From the NCBI RefSeq assembly GCF_000802365.1, contig NZ_JSZE01000006.1:23155-87154 (forward strand): a stretch of DNA of 64,000 bases, given 5' to 3'. Each line of letters starts with the position of its first letter. Within the stretch, counting starts at the first letter, position 1. A model generated the notes under the pieces. That model was not told the origin of the DNA and made no database searches. It was given only the letters and a program-made list of their open reading frames with translations. This stretch comes from Xanthomonas cannabis pv. cannabis. Its GTDB lineage: Bacteria > Pseudomonadota > Gammaproteobacteria > Xanthomonadales > Xanthomonadaceae. The translations under genes were made by a program, and so were the position numbers. Below are positions 1 through 9,373 of the stretch, one piece after another.

Positions 1-257
1 ACACGCCTGCATAGGAGGCTCGCCGGATGAGAGGACAGCGCCGTAGGCTTCCCGGGAATCGGCGGAGATAGCACCCGCGTACCGTCAGCCCGCACATGGC
101 GCAGTAGTGTGGCGTTGTCCCTTCTCCGCGGGTAAAGCGTCTGTGCCACGGGGTCGCACTACGGCAGCAACGCTGCAGCGCACCACTGATGATCGGTCAG
201 GCGCTGTCGTCCCCAGCCGGCGCGTGACGGCAGCGGCACCGTCACGCGCATTCCCCG
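1..257. other. Non-coding left edge of the window
   Basis: No convincing gene is seen. A 69-codon plus-strand frame at 107-316 runs into the 3' end of glyS on the other strand and has no family resemblance, so I treat it as a chance frame in GC-rich DNA. The stretch probably holds the end of the glyS transcript, but no clear terminator hairpin with a T-run was found. Confidence 0.5.
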
Positions 258-2453
258 TCAGCTGGACAAGTGCTCGATTGCGGCAACGCTGCCGAGACGG
301 TCGCCGAGCTTCTTGAGCAGGGCCAGGCGGTTGGCGCGCAGTTGCGGGTCTTCGGCATTGACCATCACGCCGTCGAAGAAGGCGTCCACCTGCGGGCGCA
401 GGCGGGCCAGGCGGGCGAGCACCGCGACGTAGTCGTGGCGATGCAGCGCGTCGCCGGTGTCGCCTATCGCCGCTTCCACGGCTTCGGCCAGCGCTTCTTC
501 GGCCGGTTCACGTAGCAGGCTGGTGTCGATGTCGCCGGGAATCTCGCCCTCGACCTTGCGCAGGATGTTGCGAATGCGCTTGTTGGCGGCGGCCAGGGCT
601 TCGGCTTCGGGCAAGGTGGCGAAGATGCCGATGGCATCGATGCGGCGGTCGAAGTCGTAGAGGGAGCCGTGGGTCGCGCCCAGGTGCGCTCCTACGCTGG
701 CCGGTGTAGGAGCGCCCTCGGACGCGACCGAGAACAAGCCAGCGACTGCATTGAAATGCGTTGCGGGCACGCCTTTGTCCGCGTAGTAGCCGCGTAGGCG
801 GTCGAGGATGAAGTCGAAGATTTCCCCCGCAAGCTGCGCGTGCTGCGTCGAGTCGATGTCAGCAATCGTTGCTTCGTTCGACAGCGTCGCTTTCTTGATC
901 AGGCGATCCCATGGCAACAATTTGGAAGCAGTCACCAAAGTCGCCTTCAGATCCAACTCAAACCCACTCTCAATCACCGTCCGCGCCAACCCCAACGCAT
1001 TACGCCGCAGCGCAAACGGGTCCTTGTTGCCGGTCGGCTTCAGACCCGCCGCAAAGCCACCAGCCAAGGTATCCAGACGCTCGGCGATTGCCAGCACTTT
1101 GCCCAACGGCGACAGTGCGATGTCGTCGCCGGCAAAACGCGGCTGGTAGGCCTCGTCGATAGCCAGCGAAATCTCGCTGGGCTCACCAGCGGCCTTGGCG
1201 TAATGGCGGCCGGCGATGCCCTGCAATTCCGGAAATTCGTTGACCATGCGCGACTGCAGGTCGTTCTTGGCCAGTTGCGCGGCACGCTGCGCCTGCACCG
1301 GATCGGCGCCCACTTGCGGCGCGATCGCCTCGGCCAGCGCCGCCACACGCGCGACCTTGTCGGCCACGCTGCCGAGCTTGGCCTGATACGTGACAGTGGC
1401 CAGGCCTGCGCCCATCGCTTCGAGGCCCTGCTTGAGGTCTTCGTCGAAGAAGAACTTGGCGTCGGCAAAGCGCGGGCGGATCACGCGCTCGTAGCCCTTG
1501 GCCACTTCGGCAACGTCCCTGGATTCGATATTGGCGATGCCGATGAACTGCTCGGTCAACTTGCCACCGTCATCCAGCACGGGGAAGAACTTCTGGTTGA
1601 TCTCCATGGTCTCGATCAGCGCTTCCTGCGGCACCGCCAGGAAATCGCGCTCGAAACTGCACAGCACCGCCGACGGCCATTCGACCAGGTTGACCACCTG
1701 CTCCAGGTTGTCGTCGCTGATGCGCGCACTGCCACCGGCCTTCCTGGCGGCCGCTTCCACCTCTTCAACGATGCGGGAGCGGCGCGCGTCGGCGTCCACC
1801 AGCACATGCGCCGCACGTAGCGCGTCGATGTAGTCGCCCGGCGCGGCCAACGACACCGCGCCTTCATGCATGAAGCGGTGCCCGCGCGTCACGCGATCGC
1901 CGCGCACACCCAGCAATTCGGCCGGAATTACCTCGTTACCGAACAACAGCACCAGCCACTGCACCGGCCGCGCGAAGGCGTAGTCGTGCGCGCCCCAGCG
2001 CATCGGCTTGGGGATCGGCATGGCAGCGATGGCTTCGCGCAGGATGTCGGGCAACAGGTCGGCAGTGCGCGCCCCCGGCGTCACTGCGCGATGCACGAAA
2101 CGCTCGCCCTTGGCATCGCTGGTGCGTTCCAGCGCGGTCCAGTCGATGCCGGCTTTTGCCGCAAATCCAGCCAGCGCCTTGGTCGGTTGGCCTTCGGCAT
2201 CCAGCGCGATAGTGAGATACGGCCCAAGCACTTCGGAGCGCTGCTCCGGCTGCTCAGTGGCAACCCCCGGCAGCAGCACCGCCAGCCGGCGCGGGGTGGA
2301 CAGCGGCTTGGCATCGCCACGGGTGACCGCAAAGCCGCGCTTTTCCAGCCCGGCCAGCACACCGTCGAAGAAAGCCTGCGCCAGGCCCGGCAGCGCCTTG
2401 ACCGGCAGCTCTTCGGTGCCCAGTTCGATCAGCAGGGGAAGTTGTTCGCTCAT
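258..2453 (-). CDS. glyS: Glycyl-tRNA synthetase beta subunit
   Basis: Beta subunit of the heterotetrameric (alpha2beta2) bacterial glycyl-tRNA synthetase, which with GlyQ charges tRNA-Gly in the cytoplasm. The protein begins [17 protein letters not shown], the family's standard N-terminus. This start at 2453 is preferred over an in-frame extension to 2630, because that extension merely translates a palindromic repeat. Length 731 residues, slightly long for the family (about 690). The excess is explained by an in-frame insertion at about residues 576-594, where a GTAG-type palindrome has been absorbed into the reading frame just before the conserved YDFDRR segment. The C-terminal part matches the DALR-type anticodon-binding region. 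It lies downstream of glyQ, separated by 313 bp of repeats. Confidence 0.97.
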   Translation of the reverse strand: MSEQLPLLIELGTEELPVKALPGLAQAFFDGVLAGLEKRGFAVTRGDAKPLSTPRRLAVLLPGVATEQPEQRSEVLGPYLTIALDAEGQPTKALAGFAAKAGIDWTALERTSDAKGERFVHRAVTPGARTADLLPDILREAIAAMPIPKPMRWGAHDYAFARPVQWLVLLFGNEVIPAELLGVRGDRVTRGHRFMHEGAVSLAAPGDYIDALRAAHVLVDADARRSRIVEEVEAAARKAGGSARISDDNLEQVVNLVEWPSAVLCSFERDFLAVPQEALIETMEINQKFFPVLDDGGKLTEQFIGIANIESRDVAEVAKGYERVIRPRFADAKFFFDEDLKQGLEAMGAGLATVTYQAKLGSVADKVARVAALAEAIAPQVGADPVQAQRAAQLAKNDLQSRMVNEFPELQGIAGRHYAKAAGEPSEISLAIDEAYQPRFAGDDIALSPLGKVLAIAERLDTLAGGFAAGLKPTGNKDPFALRRNALGLARTVIESGFELDLKATLVTASKLLPWDRLIKKATLSNEATIADIDSTQHAQLAGEIFDFILDRLRGYYADKGVPATHFNAVAGLFSVASEGAPTPASVGAHLGATHGSLYDFDRRIDAIGIFATLPEAEALAAANKRIRNILRKVEGEIPGDIDTSLLREPAEEALAEAVEAAIGDTGDALHRHDYVAVLARLARLRPQVDAFFDGVMVNAEDPQLRANRLALLKKLGDRLGSVAAIEHLSS
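673..728. repeat. GTAG-type REP palindrome inside the glyS reading frame
   Basis: Two 23-bp arms (673-695 and 706-728) are imperfect inverted repeats. Each ends in the CTCCTAC/GTAGGAG hallmark of the GTAG REP class known from Stenotrophomonas and Pseudomonas. The left arm is the reverse complement of the arm at 7922-7944. Here the arms face each other as CTAC...GTAG with a 10-bp loop. The element is translated in frame as part of glyS, which is unusual because such elements are normally intergenic. Confidence 0.85.
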
Positions 2454-2476
2454 GTCAGGTGGACCTTTACGTGTTC

Positions 2477-2609
2477 CTTTCTCCCGTCGGGAGAAGGTGC
2501 CCCGAAGGGGCGGATGAGGGGACGGGCGAAGCTCTGTGGAGTTTGGGTACATGAGGGCTACGCCCCGTACCCTCACCCCAACCCCTCTCCCGCAGGAGAG
2601 GGGCTTTAG
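2477..2609. repeat. Composite palindromic repeat, copy 1 (glyQ-glyS spacer)
   Basis: About 133 bp starting with a TTCTCCCGTCGGGAGAA hairpin, followed by GGTGCCCCGAAGGGGCGGATGA, an AT-richer centre, and then CCCTCACCCCAACCCCTCTC ending in CCGCAGGAGAGG. The same modules recur immediately downstream (2610-2764) and, shortened, at 17.2, 17.6, 30.6, 58.2-58.8 and 60.0 kb. It separates two genes whose products are needed in equal amounts, so it may affect mRNA stability there. Confidence 0.75.
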
Positions 2610-2764
2610 TCCCTTCTCCCGTCGGGACATTGTCCCCCTTCATGGGGGAGAAGGTGCCCCGCAGGGGCGGATGAGGGTACGGGCGAAGCCTTGGGAGTTT
2701 GAGTGCATGAGGGCTGCGCCCCGTACCCTCACCCCAACCCCTCTCCCGGTGGGAGAGGGGCTCT
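2610..2764. repeat. Composite palindromic repeat, copy 2 (tandem with copy 1)
   Basis: Second, diverged copy of the element at 2477-2609 in the same orientation. It carries an extra short palindromic segment (GTCCCCC...GGGGGAG) near its start. The right end abuts the glyQ stop codon. Together the two copies fill almost the whole 313-bp space between glyQ and glyS; no gene or promoter was recognised in it. Confidence 0.75.
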
Positions 2765-2766
2765 CG

Positions 2767-3675
2767 TTACTTCTTCACCCCGGGGAACCCCAGCTTCTCG
2801 CGCTGCGCGTAATACGCCTGCGCCACGCCTTGCGCCAGCGCGCGCACGCGCAGGATGTAGCGCTGGCGCTCGGTGACGCTGATCGCGCGGCGTGCATCCA
2901 GCAGGTTGAACGCGTGGCTGGCCTTGGTCACCTGCTCATACGCCGGCAACGGCAGGCCGACCTCGACCAGGTGCCTGGCCTCGGCTTCGCAGGCATCGAA
3001 ACGGTGAAACAGCTCGGCCACATTGGCGTGCTCGAAGTTGTAGGTGCTCTGCTCCACCTCGTTCTGGTGATACACATCGCCATACGTCACCGCCGCGCCG
3101 TCCGGGCCGTAGGTCCACACCAGGTCGTAGACGTTGTCGCAGCTCTGCAGATACATGCACAACCGTTCCAGCCCGTAGGTGATCTCGCCCAGCACCGGCT
3201 TGCACTCCAGCCCGCCAGCCTGCTGAAAGTAGGTGAACTGGGTCACCTCCATGCCGTTGAGCCAGACTTCCCAGCCCAGGCCCCAGGCACCGAGCGTAGG
3301 CGATTCCCAGTTGTCTTCGACAAAGCGCAGGTCGTGCACCAGCGGGTCGATGCCCAGCGCCTTGAGCGAGCCCAGGTACAGGTCCTGGATGTTGTCCGGG
3401 TTGGGCTTCATCGCCACCTGGTACTGGTAATAGCGCTGCAGGCGGTTGGGATTCTCGCCGTAGCGGCCATCGGTGGGACGGCGCGAAGGCTGCACATACG
3501 CCGCATTCCACGGCTCCGGTCCCAGCGCGCGCAGGAACGTGGCCGGGTGGAACGTGCCCGCGCCCACTTCCAGGTCCAGCGGCTGGATCAGCACGCAGCC
3601 CTGGTCGGCCCAGTACTGGTTGAGGGTCTGGATCAGGCCCTGGAACGTGATTGGAACGCGGGGGGAATCGGACAT
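2767..3675 (-). CDS. glyQ: Glycyl-tRNA synthetase alpha subunit
   Basis: Catalytic alpha subunit of the alpha2beta2 glycyl-tRNA synthetase; it activates glycine with ATP and works with GlyS. The 302-residue product starting [20 protein letters not shown] has the near-invariant opening of the family (one column of about 300 residues: [14 protein letters not shown], then [20 protein letters not shown]). An in-frame extension to 3807 has no family support. It is the first gene of the minus-strand glyQ-glyS pair and is divergent from the ATPase gene that starts 90 bp away. Confidence 0.97.
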   Translation of the reverse strand: MSDSPRVPITFQGLIQTLNQYWADQGCVLIQPLDLEVGAGTFHPATFLRALGPEPWNAAYVQPSRRPTDGRYGENPNRLQRYYQYQVAMKPNPDNIQDLYLGSLKALGIDPLVHDLRFVEDNWESPTLGAWGLGWEVWLNGMEVTQFTYFQQAGGLECKPVLGEITYGLERLCMYLQSCDNVYDLVWTYGPDGAAVTYGDVYHQNEVEQSTYNFEHANVAELFHRFDACEAEARHLVEVGLPLPAYEQVTKASHAFNLLDARRAISVTERQRYILRVRALAQGVAQAYYAQREKLGFPGVKK

Positions 3676-3764
3676 GCAGCAAGGGCCGTGCGAAAGGGGT
3701 GCGCTAGTATACCGGCCCACCCGCAGCGCTTCGCCGCGGGCGATCGCGGCAGGGGAAAACCAGC

Positions 3765-5579
3765 ATGGAACAGCGGCGTACCGCCGATCCGGATAACGCA
3801 GTGGCACTGCTGCCGCGCGGCCGGCTGATGTTCGACTCGGTGGCCGCCGCGTTGCTGGCCGATGGCATGGTGGTGCCGCACGAACACGAGCGCGTGCAGT
3901 TCTCCGCGGCCGGCGCGCGCAACGCCAGCGACGTGCATCCGCTGGTGCTGCTGGCTAATCTGAAGTTGCATGCCGCGCAGCCACCGGCCGGTGAACTCGG
4001 GCTGGAACGGCTGACCGAATGGCTGGCCACCCGCACCGGCCTGCGTTACCTGCGTATCGACCCCACCCGCATCGATGTGGCCGCCGTCACCGGCGTGGTC
4101 TCGCACGCGTATGCGCGCCGCCACCGCATCCTGCCGCTGGCGCTGGATGCCGAACGGGTGCTGATCGCCACCAGCGAGCCGCTGGCGCTGGAATGGCTGG
4201 CCGACGTGCAGCACTTGAGCCGGCGCCGTATCGAGCTGGCGCTGATCAACCCGCTGGACCTGCATCGCTACACGATGGAGTTCTTCGGCGTGACCCAGTC
4301 GGTGCGCGGCGCGCGCGGCGATGCGCGCAGCACCGAGTCCAATGCGGGCCTGCCCAGCTTCGAGCAGCTGGTGGAACTGGGCCGTGCCGGCGACGTCAAT
4401 GCCGACGATCACCACATCGTGCATATCGTCGACTGGCTGCTGCAATACGCCTACGAGCAGCGGGCCAGCGACATCCACCTGGAGCCACGCCGCGAGGCCG
4501 GGCGCATGCGCTTCCGCATCGACGGGGTGCTGCACAAGGTGCTGGAAGTGCCGCCCTCGGTGATGACTGCGGTGGTCAGCCGCATCAAGGTGCTCGGCCG
4601 CATGGACCTGGCCGAACGCCGCCGCCCGCAGGACGGCCGCATCAAGACCCGCTCGCCGGGCGGGCGCGAGGTGGAAATGCGGTTGTCGACGATGCCCACC
4701 GCGTTCGGCGAAAAATGCGTGATGCGTATCTTCGACCCGGACTCGGCATTCAAGAGCATTGAGCAGCTAGGCTTCAGCCCCGAAGAGGCCGCCGGCTGGA
4801 GCGCGCTGGTGGAACGGCCGCACGGCATCGTGCTGGTCACCGGCCCCACCGGTTCGGGCAAGACCACCACGCTGTATTCCACGCTCAAGCGCCTGGCCAC
4901 GCCGGACGTGAACGTGTGCAGCGTGGAAGACCCGATCGAAATGATCGCGCCGGAATTCAACCAGATGCAGGTGCAGCAGAACATCGACCTGGATTTCGCC
5001 AGCGGCGTGCGCACGCTGCTGCGCCAGGACCCGGACATCATCATGATCGGCGAAATCCGCGACCTGGAAACCGCGCAGATGGCGGTGCAGGCCTCGCTCA
5101 CCGGGCATCTGGTGCTGTCCACGCTGCACACCAACGATGCCGCCTCGGCGATCACGCGCCTGCTGGACCTGGGCGTACCGCACTACCTGGTGGCCTCCAC
5201 GCTCAACGGCGTGCTCGCGCAGCGGCTGGTGCGCACCCTGTGCGTGCACTGCAAGCGCCCGCACACGCTCAGCGACGCCGACTGGTCGGCGATCCGCGAG
5301 CCGGGCGAAGCGCTGCCGGAACCACTCAACGTGCACGCACCGGTCGGCTGCCTGGAATGCCGCCGCACCGGCTACCTGGGCCGGGTGGGCCTGTACGAAC
5401 TGTTGCCGGTCACTCCCCGCCTGCGCACCCTGATCCGCCCGGACACCGAATTGGCCAGCTTCAGCCACGCCGCCCGCGGCGAAGGCCTGCGTACGCTGCG
5501 ACGCACCGGGCTGGAAAAGGTCGCCGCCGGGCTGACCACGGTGGAAGAAGTGCTGTCGGTATTGCCGCCCCGGGAGTAG
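3765..5579 (+). CDS. Orphan GspE/PilB-family secretion ATPase
   Basis: Hexameric traffic ATPase of the type II secretion/type IV pilus family; ATP hydrolysis would drive pseudopilus or pilus assembly at the inner membrane. 604 residues. An N-terminal T2SSE/MshE-like domain (about 20-190) precedes the ATPase core with Walker [10 protein letters not shown] (about 361), Asp box, and Walker [10 protein letters not shown] (about 423). A CxxC...CxxC zinc-binding pair (CVHC about 492, CLEC about 528) is typical of GspE. AGGGGAA lies just upstream of the ATG. No gsp, xps or pil genes flank it, so it is an orphan paralogue; its partner apparatus cannot be deduced here. Next gene is a dispersed repeat region. 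Confidence 0.9.
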   Translation: MEQRRTADPDNAVALLPRGRLMFDSVAAALLADGMVVPHEHERVQFSAAGARNASDVHPLVLLANLKLHAAQPPAGELGLERLTEWLATRTGLRYLRIDPTRIDVAAVTGVVSHAYARRHRILPLALDAERVLIATSEPLALEWLADVQHLSRRRIELALINPLDLHRYTMEFFGVTQSVRGARGDARSTESNAGLPSFEQLVELGRAGDVNADDHHIVHIVDWLLQYAYEQRASDIHLEPRREAGRMRFRIDGVLHKVLEVPPSVMTAVVSRIKVLGRMDLAERRRPQDGRIKTRSPGGREVEMRLSTMPTAFGEKCVMRIFDPDSAFKSIEQLGFSPEEAAGWSALVERPHGIVLVTGPTGSGKTTTLYSTLKRLATPDVNVCSVEDPIEMIAPEFNQMQVQQNIDLDFASGVRTLLRQDPDIIMIGEIRDLETAQMAVQASLTGHLVLSTLHTNDAASAITRLLDLGVPHYLVASTLNGVLAQRLVRTLCVHCKRPHTLSDADWSAIREPGEALPEPLNVHAPVGCLECRRTGYLGRVGLYELLPVTPRLRTLIRPDTELASFSHAARGEGLRTLRRTGLEKVAAGLTTVEEVLSVLPPRE

Positions 5580-6198
5580 CCAAGCCACTTCGGCCGAGGG
5601 AGCGGCGAGGACCCCGCACCAGACAGTTGGACAGCGGTTTTATAAAAGCTGGGCATGGTGCGAAGACGGTGCGGCTTCGCGTTTGGGTGCTGCAAGCTGG
5701 CCGCGCCCAGTGATATAGCCAGCGAACGTCGCCTGTCGCATGTCGCCTGCACTGACACACCGAGCATCTCCACCGGTCCTTGCCCACTCACCGTCGCGGA
5801 ACCCTTGGCGGCTTGGATGCCGCCACCGAGCTACATGGACGTACTTGCAGCGTGTCCCGCGATGGTGGGCGGGCAAGGGCCCTGCAGCAAAGGCGCAGCG
5901 TGGAGGGCGCGGCTTCGCGTCGAAATTCGGTCAATCCAGCCATGCCCCTCCTGTTCAAGCAGGCCACGGCATCCTCAGGCCGCGACGCGGCGAAACGCGC
6001 CGACAATCCAGTCGCGCCGCTATCTGCCGATATCGAGGGCATGTCACCGCCGTGGGTGATCCCGTCGACCCCGCCTGGAGGGAATCAAGACATGTCATTC
6101 GGCAATGACGCGCAGGGCCCATCCGGGGGAGACGCTTGAAACAAAGCCGCCCCTGCCGCCTACAATCGGGCACATCTGTCGTGTCCGGATCTTCGCGC
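5580..6198. other. Gene-free spacer with one MITE-like palindrome
   Basis: About 620 bp between the ATPase and the amidotransferase. The only recognisable structure is the roughly 100-bp palindromic element at 5778-5878 described separately. Short frames on both strands here lack family resemblance and overlap each other, so none is called. Confidence 0.6.
5778..5878. repeat. MITE-like palindromic element, copy A
   Basis: Terminal inverted repeats of about 23 bp (5778-5800 and 5855-5878; CCTTGCCCACTCACCGTCGC against its near complement) flank an internal GGCGGC...GCCGCC hairpin. An inverted copy about 85% similar by eye occurs at 14880-14991, with the similarity extending some 20 bp beyond both ends. 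Two related forms lie at 14662-14750 and 15090-15178. No coding capacity. Confidence 0.75.
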
Positions 6199-6951
6199 AT
6201 GTCTGTTTTGCCGTTCCTGATCATCGAAACCGGGCAGCCCGTGCCGGAGATGAAGCGCTACGGCCGTTTTCCACACTGGATCCGCGTGGCGGCGGGGCTG
6301 ACCGAGCATGAAACGGTGGCCATCGACGTCGCCAATGGCGATCCGCTGCCTGATCCGGCTGACTTTGCCGGCGTCATCGTCAGCGGCTCGGCCGCCTTCG
6401 TCACCGATCGCGCCGACTGGAGCGAACGCAGCGCCGGCTGGCTGCGCACCGCCGCGCACCAGGGCATGCCGTTGCTGGGCATCTGCTACGGGCATCAACT
6501 GCTGGCGCATGCGCTGGGTGGCGAGGTCGACTACAACCCGGCCGGGCGCGAGTCCGGCACGATCGCCCTGGAACTGCATCCGCCAGCCGGGCAGGACCCC
6601 TTGTTTGCAGGCCTGCCGGCGCAGTTCCCGGCCCATGCCACCCACCTGCAGACGGTGGTGCGCGCCCCGGACGGTGCCATCGTGCTGGCGCACTCGCGCC
6701 AGGACCGCTGCCATGCGTTCCGCTGGGGCCGGGCCACCTGGGGCGTGCAGTTCCACCCGGAGTTCGCCACCCACCACATGCGTGGCTACGTCCAGGCCCG
6801 CGCGGACTGCATTGCCCGCCACGGCCATTGCGCCCGCACCGTGGCCCGTGAGGTCACCGCCGCGCCGGTGGCCCGCAAGCTGCTGCGCCGGTTCGTGCAC
6901 CACGCCCGCGGCCTGCAAACAGTGAACGCTCGTCCCGCCGCGCACACGTAA
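6199..6951 (+). CDS. Class I glutamine amidotransferase (GuaA-like)
   Basis: Predicted cytoplasmic glutamine amidotransferase that would release ammonia from glutamine. The 250-residue product shows the full class I catalytic triad: nucleophile elbow LLGICYGHQ with Cys at about 96, and QFHPEF with His about 186 and Glu about 188. It has only this domain and no synthetase partner, like the free-standing YfeJ/GuaA-like proteins, so the acceptor substrate is unknown. The start MSVLPFLIIETG at 6199 was chosen over an upstream in-frame ATG at 6136, because the family begins within the core strand. It stands alone in orientation with the membrane-protein gene 59 bp downstream. Confidence 0.9.
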   Translation: MSVLPFLIIETGQPVPEMKRYGRFPHWIRVAAGLTEHETVAIDVANGDPLPDPADFAGVIVSGSAAFVTDRADWSERSAGWLRTAAHQGMPLLGICYGHQLLAHALGGEVDYNPAGRESGTIALELHPPAGQDPLFAGLPAQFPAHATHLQTVVRAPDGAIVLAHSRQDRCHAFRWGRATWGVQFHPEFATHHMRGYVQARADCIARHGHCARTVAREVTAAPVARKLLRRFVHHARGLQTVNARPAAHT

Positions 6952-7010
6952 AAGCAGCGATAATCGCGTCACGCCGGATGGTCCGGCGCGCGTATCGATC
7001 CGGAATGGGA

Positions 7011-7910
7011 ATGAGCGAAATTCGCAAGGTGCCGGCATCTGCCGGCGCAGAATGGCTGTTGACCGGTTTCTCGCTGTTGAAGCGGGCGCCGCTGGCGCTT
7101 GGCTCGCTGGGGGTGATCTGGAGTGTGGCCGCCTCGCTGGTGGTGTCGCTGTCGGTGCTGGTGCCGCTGCTCGGCCCGGCCCTGCAGTTCCTGCTGGTGC
7201 TGGCCGGCCCGCTGTTCATGGGCGGCCTGCTGTGGGCGATCCGCGAGGTGGACGAAGGCCGCGTCGCCAAACCGTCGCATCTGCTGCATGGCCTGCAGGA
7301 CGGCCGCGCCCCCCATCTGCTGGTGTCGCTGCTGCCACAGCTGATCGCCGGCCTGCTGCTGGGTGTGCTGTTGCTGGCGATGATCGGCGCCAGCGGGCTG
7401 CAGCAGTTGTCCGAAGTGATGGTGAAGATCAACCAGATCAGCCAGTCCGGCGCCCAACCCGACCCGGTGCAGATCGAGCAACTGGCCGCCAGCCTGCCGG
7501 CCGGGCGCATCCTGCTGTGGCTGCTGCTGACCATCGCGACCTTCGCGGCGATGACGCTGGCGCTGTTCGTGATGCCGCCGCAGGTGATGTTCGACCGCAG
7601 CACCGGCGGCCACGCACTGCGCGAAAGCCTGCGTGCCAGCCTGCACAACCTGCCGGCGATGCTGGTGTTCTTCGTGCTGGCTTTCATCGCCATCTTCGCG
7701 ATCTATTTCGCGGTGATGATCGTGGCCCTGATCGTCGGCCTGGTCGCCGGCCAGACCGTGGCGATGTGGCTGGCCCAGCTGCTGCTGATGGCGGTGCTGA
7801 TGCCGGTGTTTGCCGGCTCGGTCTACGCGGCGTGGAAGCAGATGTTCACCCACGAAGGCGCCGCCGCCCAGCCGATCAAACCCTCACGGCCGGATGTGTT
7901 TGCGGCCTGA
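7011..7910 (+). CDS. Polytopic inner-membrane protein (BPSS1780-like)
   Basis: 299-residue integral membrane protein of unknown function. It begins MSEIRKVPASAGAEWL, followed by roughly six hydrophobic segments (about 25-55, 56-78, 98-130, 165-190, 212-248, 252-282) and a short polar C-terminal tail. The N-terminal signature (P-A-x-x-G-x-x-W-L-x-x-G-F-L/F) matches the BPSS1780-type membrane protein family common in beta- and gammaproteobacteria. GGAATGGGA precedes the start; a start two codons upstream is equally possible. The gene is followed by a GTAG palindrome, probably marking the transcript end. No substrate is suggested by the context. Confidence 0.8.
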   Translation: MSEIRKVPASAGAEWLLTGFSLLKRAPLALGSLGVIWSVAASLVVSLSVLVPLLGPALQFLLVLAGPLFMGGLLWAIREVDEGRVAKPSHLLHGLQDGRAPHLLVSLLPQLIAGLLLGVLLLAMIGASGLQQLSEVMVKINQISQSGAQPDPVQIEQLAASLPAGRILLWLLLTIATFAAMTLALFVMPPQVMFDRSTGGHALRESLRASLHNLPAMLVFFVLAFIAIFAIYFAVMIVALIVGLVAGQTVAMWLAQLLLMAVLMPVFAGSVYAAWKQMFTHEGAAAQPIKPSRPDVFAA

Positions 7911-7921
7911 TCTTGCGAGCC

Positions 7922-7988
7922 GTAGGAGCGCACCTGGGCGCGACGAAGCTTTCCCAGGAACGCCCGTCGTGCCCGGGTGCGCTCCTAC
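7922..7988. repeat. GTAG-type REP pair (BIME) after the membrane-protein gene
   Basis: The 24-bp arms 7922-7945 and 7965-7988 are inverted repeats differing at two positions, running GTAGGAGCGCACC...GGTGCGCTCCTAC around a 19-bp centre. It is intergenic and shares its arm sequence with the palindrome embedded in glyS at 673-728. Such structures commonly act as transcript-end stabilisers. Confidence 0.85.
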
Positions 7989-8012
7989 GCAATTCGACCT
8001 GTCCGCGTGGTG

Positions 8013-8605
8013 TCAGTCTGTCCGATTGAGTTCCACGCGAACGGCCGTGATGCAGTCGGGTATGTCGCCGAACGGCAATGGATGCGCTGCAAACACGTTC
8101 TCGTAAATGATCACCTCTGCACCGGAGCGGGTTTCGCGAAGGTGTCCCACGCCGCTGAAGGACGTATTGGCATTCTCTCTCAAGGTGGCATTACGGCCGT
8201 GGAAGAAGTCACTCGCAGCGTTACCGCACGTATCGATGCGTACTGTCAGCTCGCCATACATCGCGCTGATGAAGTCGTGTCGTTCGGTGCCGAATAGCTG
8301 AAACGGATCGACGGTGTTGTAAATCAGCAACACCGTCGGCATGCCGGCACCGGCAGCCGCGCGTAGCTGCCCCCGCGCTTCGACAATCTTCTGGCGCACA
8401 TGCCAACCGATCGTCCTGGACCACACGCCATCTGGATCGATTCCGCGATCACTCTCGATCTGCTTGATCTCCACCGCCACCAACGTGCTGCCAAGCCACA
8501 CGTGATAGTCGGGGGTACGGCTGGATGTCTCGGCAATCCGCTGGCAGTCAGCCGATGATGCGCGCAGAATGTTTCAAACAACTGCTCTGATGTGGTTCTT
8601 TGCAT
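8013..8605 (-). pseudogene. Frameshifted PD-(D/E)XK nuclease-like gene
   Basis: Two adjacent minus-strand frames read as one protein broken by a single-base change. The 5' frame (start ATG at 8605) gives MQRTTSEQLFETFCAHHRLT. After about 8545 the sensible sequence continues in another frame as RIAETSSRTPDYHVWLGST, then LVAVEIKQIESD, and runs 162 codons to 8013. The TPDY...VEIKQ pair, Asp and then E-x-K 13 residues later, resembles the PD-(D/E)XK nuclease core. A GTG start at 8501 would give an intact frame but would discard the Asp. The rest has no recognised domain. It may be an inactivated gene, or a sequencing error may have split an intact one. Confidence 0.6.
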
Positions 8606-8635
8606 TCCCAGATCAGCTCGCAGACCGAGCGCGAA

Positions 8636-9373
8636 TTAGGCGCTCTTCGGCCCTACCGCACGCGAGGCAATGATGCCCAGCTCATACAGCAGGCACATCG
8701 GGATGGCCAGCATCAGCTGCGACACCACGTCCGGTGGGGTAAGCACGGCGGCCAGGATGAAGATGCCGACGATGGCGTAGCCGCGGCCCTCGCTGAGTTG
8801 CTTGGGACTGACCCAGCCCAGCAGCACCAGGATCACCAGCGCCACCGGCAATTCGAAACTCGCACCGAAGGCGAAGAAGATCGCCAGCACGAAGTCCAGG
8901 TACGAATTGGCGTCAGGGGTAATGGCGATCACGTCCGGCTTGAACGTGGTCAGGAAGTGGAACACCGCCGGCAACACCAGGAAATACGCGAACGCGCAGC
9001 CGATGTAGAACAACGCCACCGCCGAGGCCAGCAGCGGGAATGCCAGCTTCTTTTCGCGCTGGTAGAGCCCCGGCGCGACAAACGCCCAGGCTTGGTACAG
9101 CAGCCAGGGCACGCTGAAAAACACCGCCACGAAGAAGGTCAGCTTGAGCGGGGCGAAGAACGCGCCGGCCGGGTTCATCGCGATCATGGTCTGCCCCAGC
9201 GGCAGCTGCGAGATCAGCGGCGCGGCCAGCCAGGAATAGATCGCCCGCGAGAACGGCAACAGCACCAGCAGCACCGCACCCAGGCCGATCAGGGCACGCA
9301 CCAGGCGGGCGCGCAATTCGACCAGGTGCTCGATCAGACTGCTTTCGGCCTGTGCGTCGTCGAACAGGCTCAC
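8636..9373 (-). CDS. tatC: Twin-arginine translocase subunit TatC
   Basis: Core receptor of the Tat pathway, which moves folded proteins with twin-arginine signals across the inner membrane. 245 residues with six hydrophobic spans. Family motifs visible include SLIEHLVELRARLVRAL near the N-terminus, FFAPLKLTFFVAVFFSVPW, and YFLVLPAVFHFL. The C-terminal part contains SEGRGYAIVGIFILAAVLTPPD. Its start codon overlaps the tatB stop by four bases, and the order tatA-tatB-tatC on the minus strand is the usual operon. Confidence 0.97.
   Translation of the reverse strand: MSLFDDAQAESSLIEHLVELRARLVRALIGLGAVLLVLLPFSRAIYSWLAAPLISQLPLGQTMIAMNPAGAFFAPLKLTFFVAVFFSVPWLLYQAWAFVAPGLYQREKKLAFPLLASAVALFYIGCAFAYFLVLPAVFHFLTTFKPDVIAITPDANSYLDFVLAIFFAFGASFELPVALVILVLLGWVSPKQLSEGRGYAIVGIFILAAVLTPPDVVSQLMLAIPMCLLYELGIIASRAVGPKSA

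Noticed and set aside
2454..2630. N-terminal extension of GlyS
   Set aside because: The extra 59 residues translate a palindromic repeat, and the family's conserved N-terminus begins at the internal ATG at 2453.
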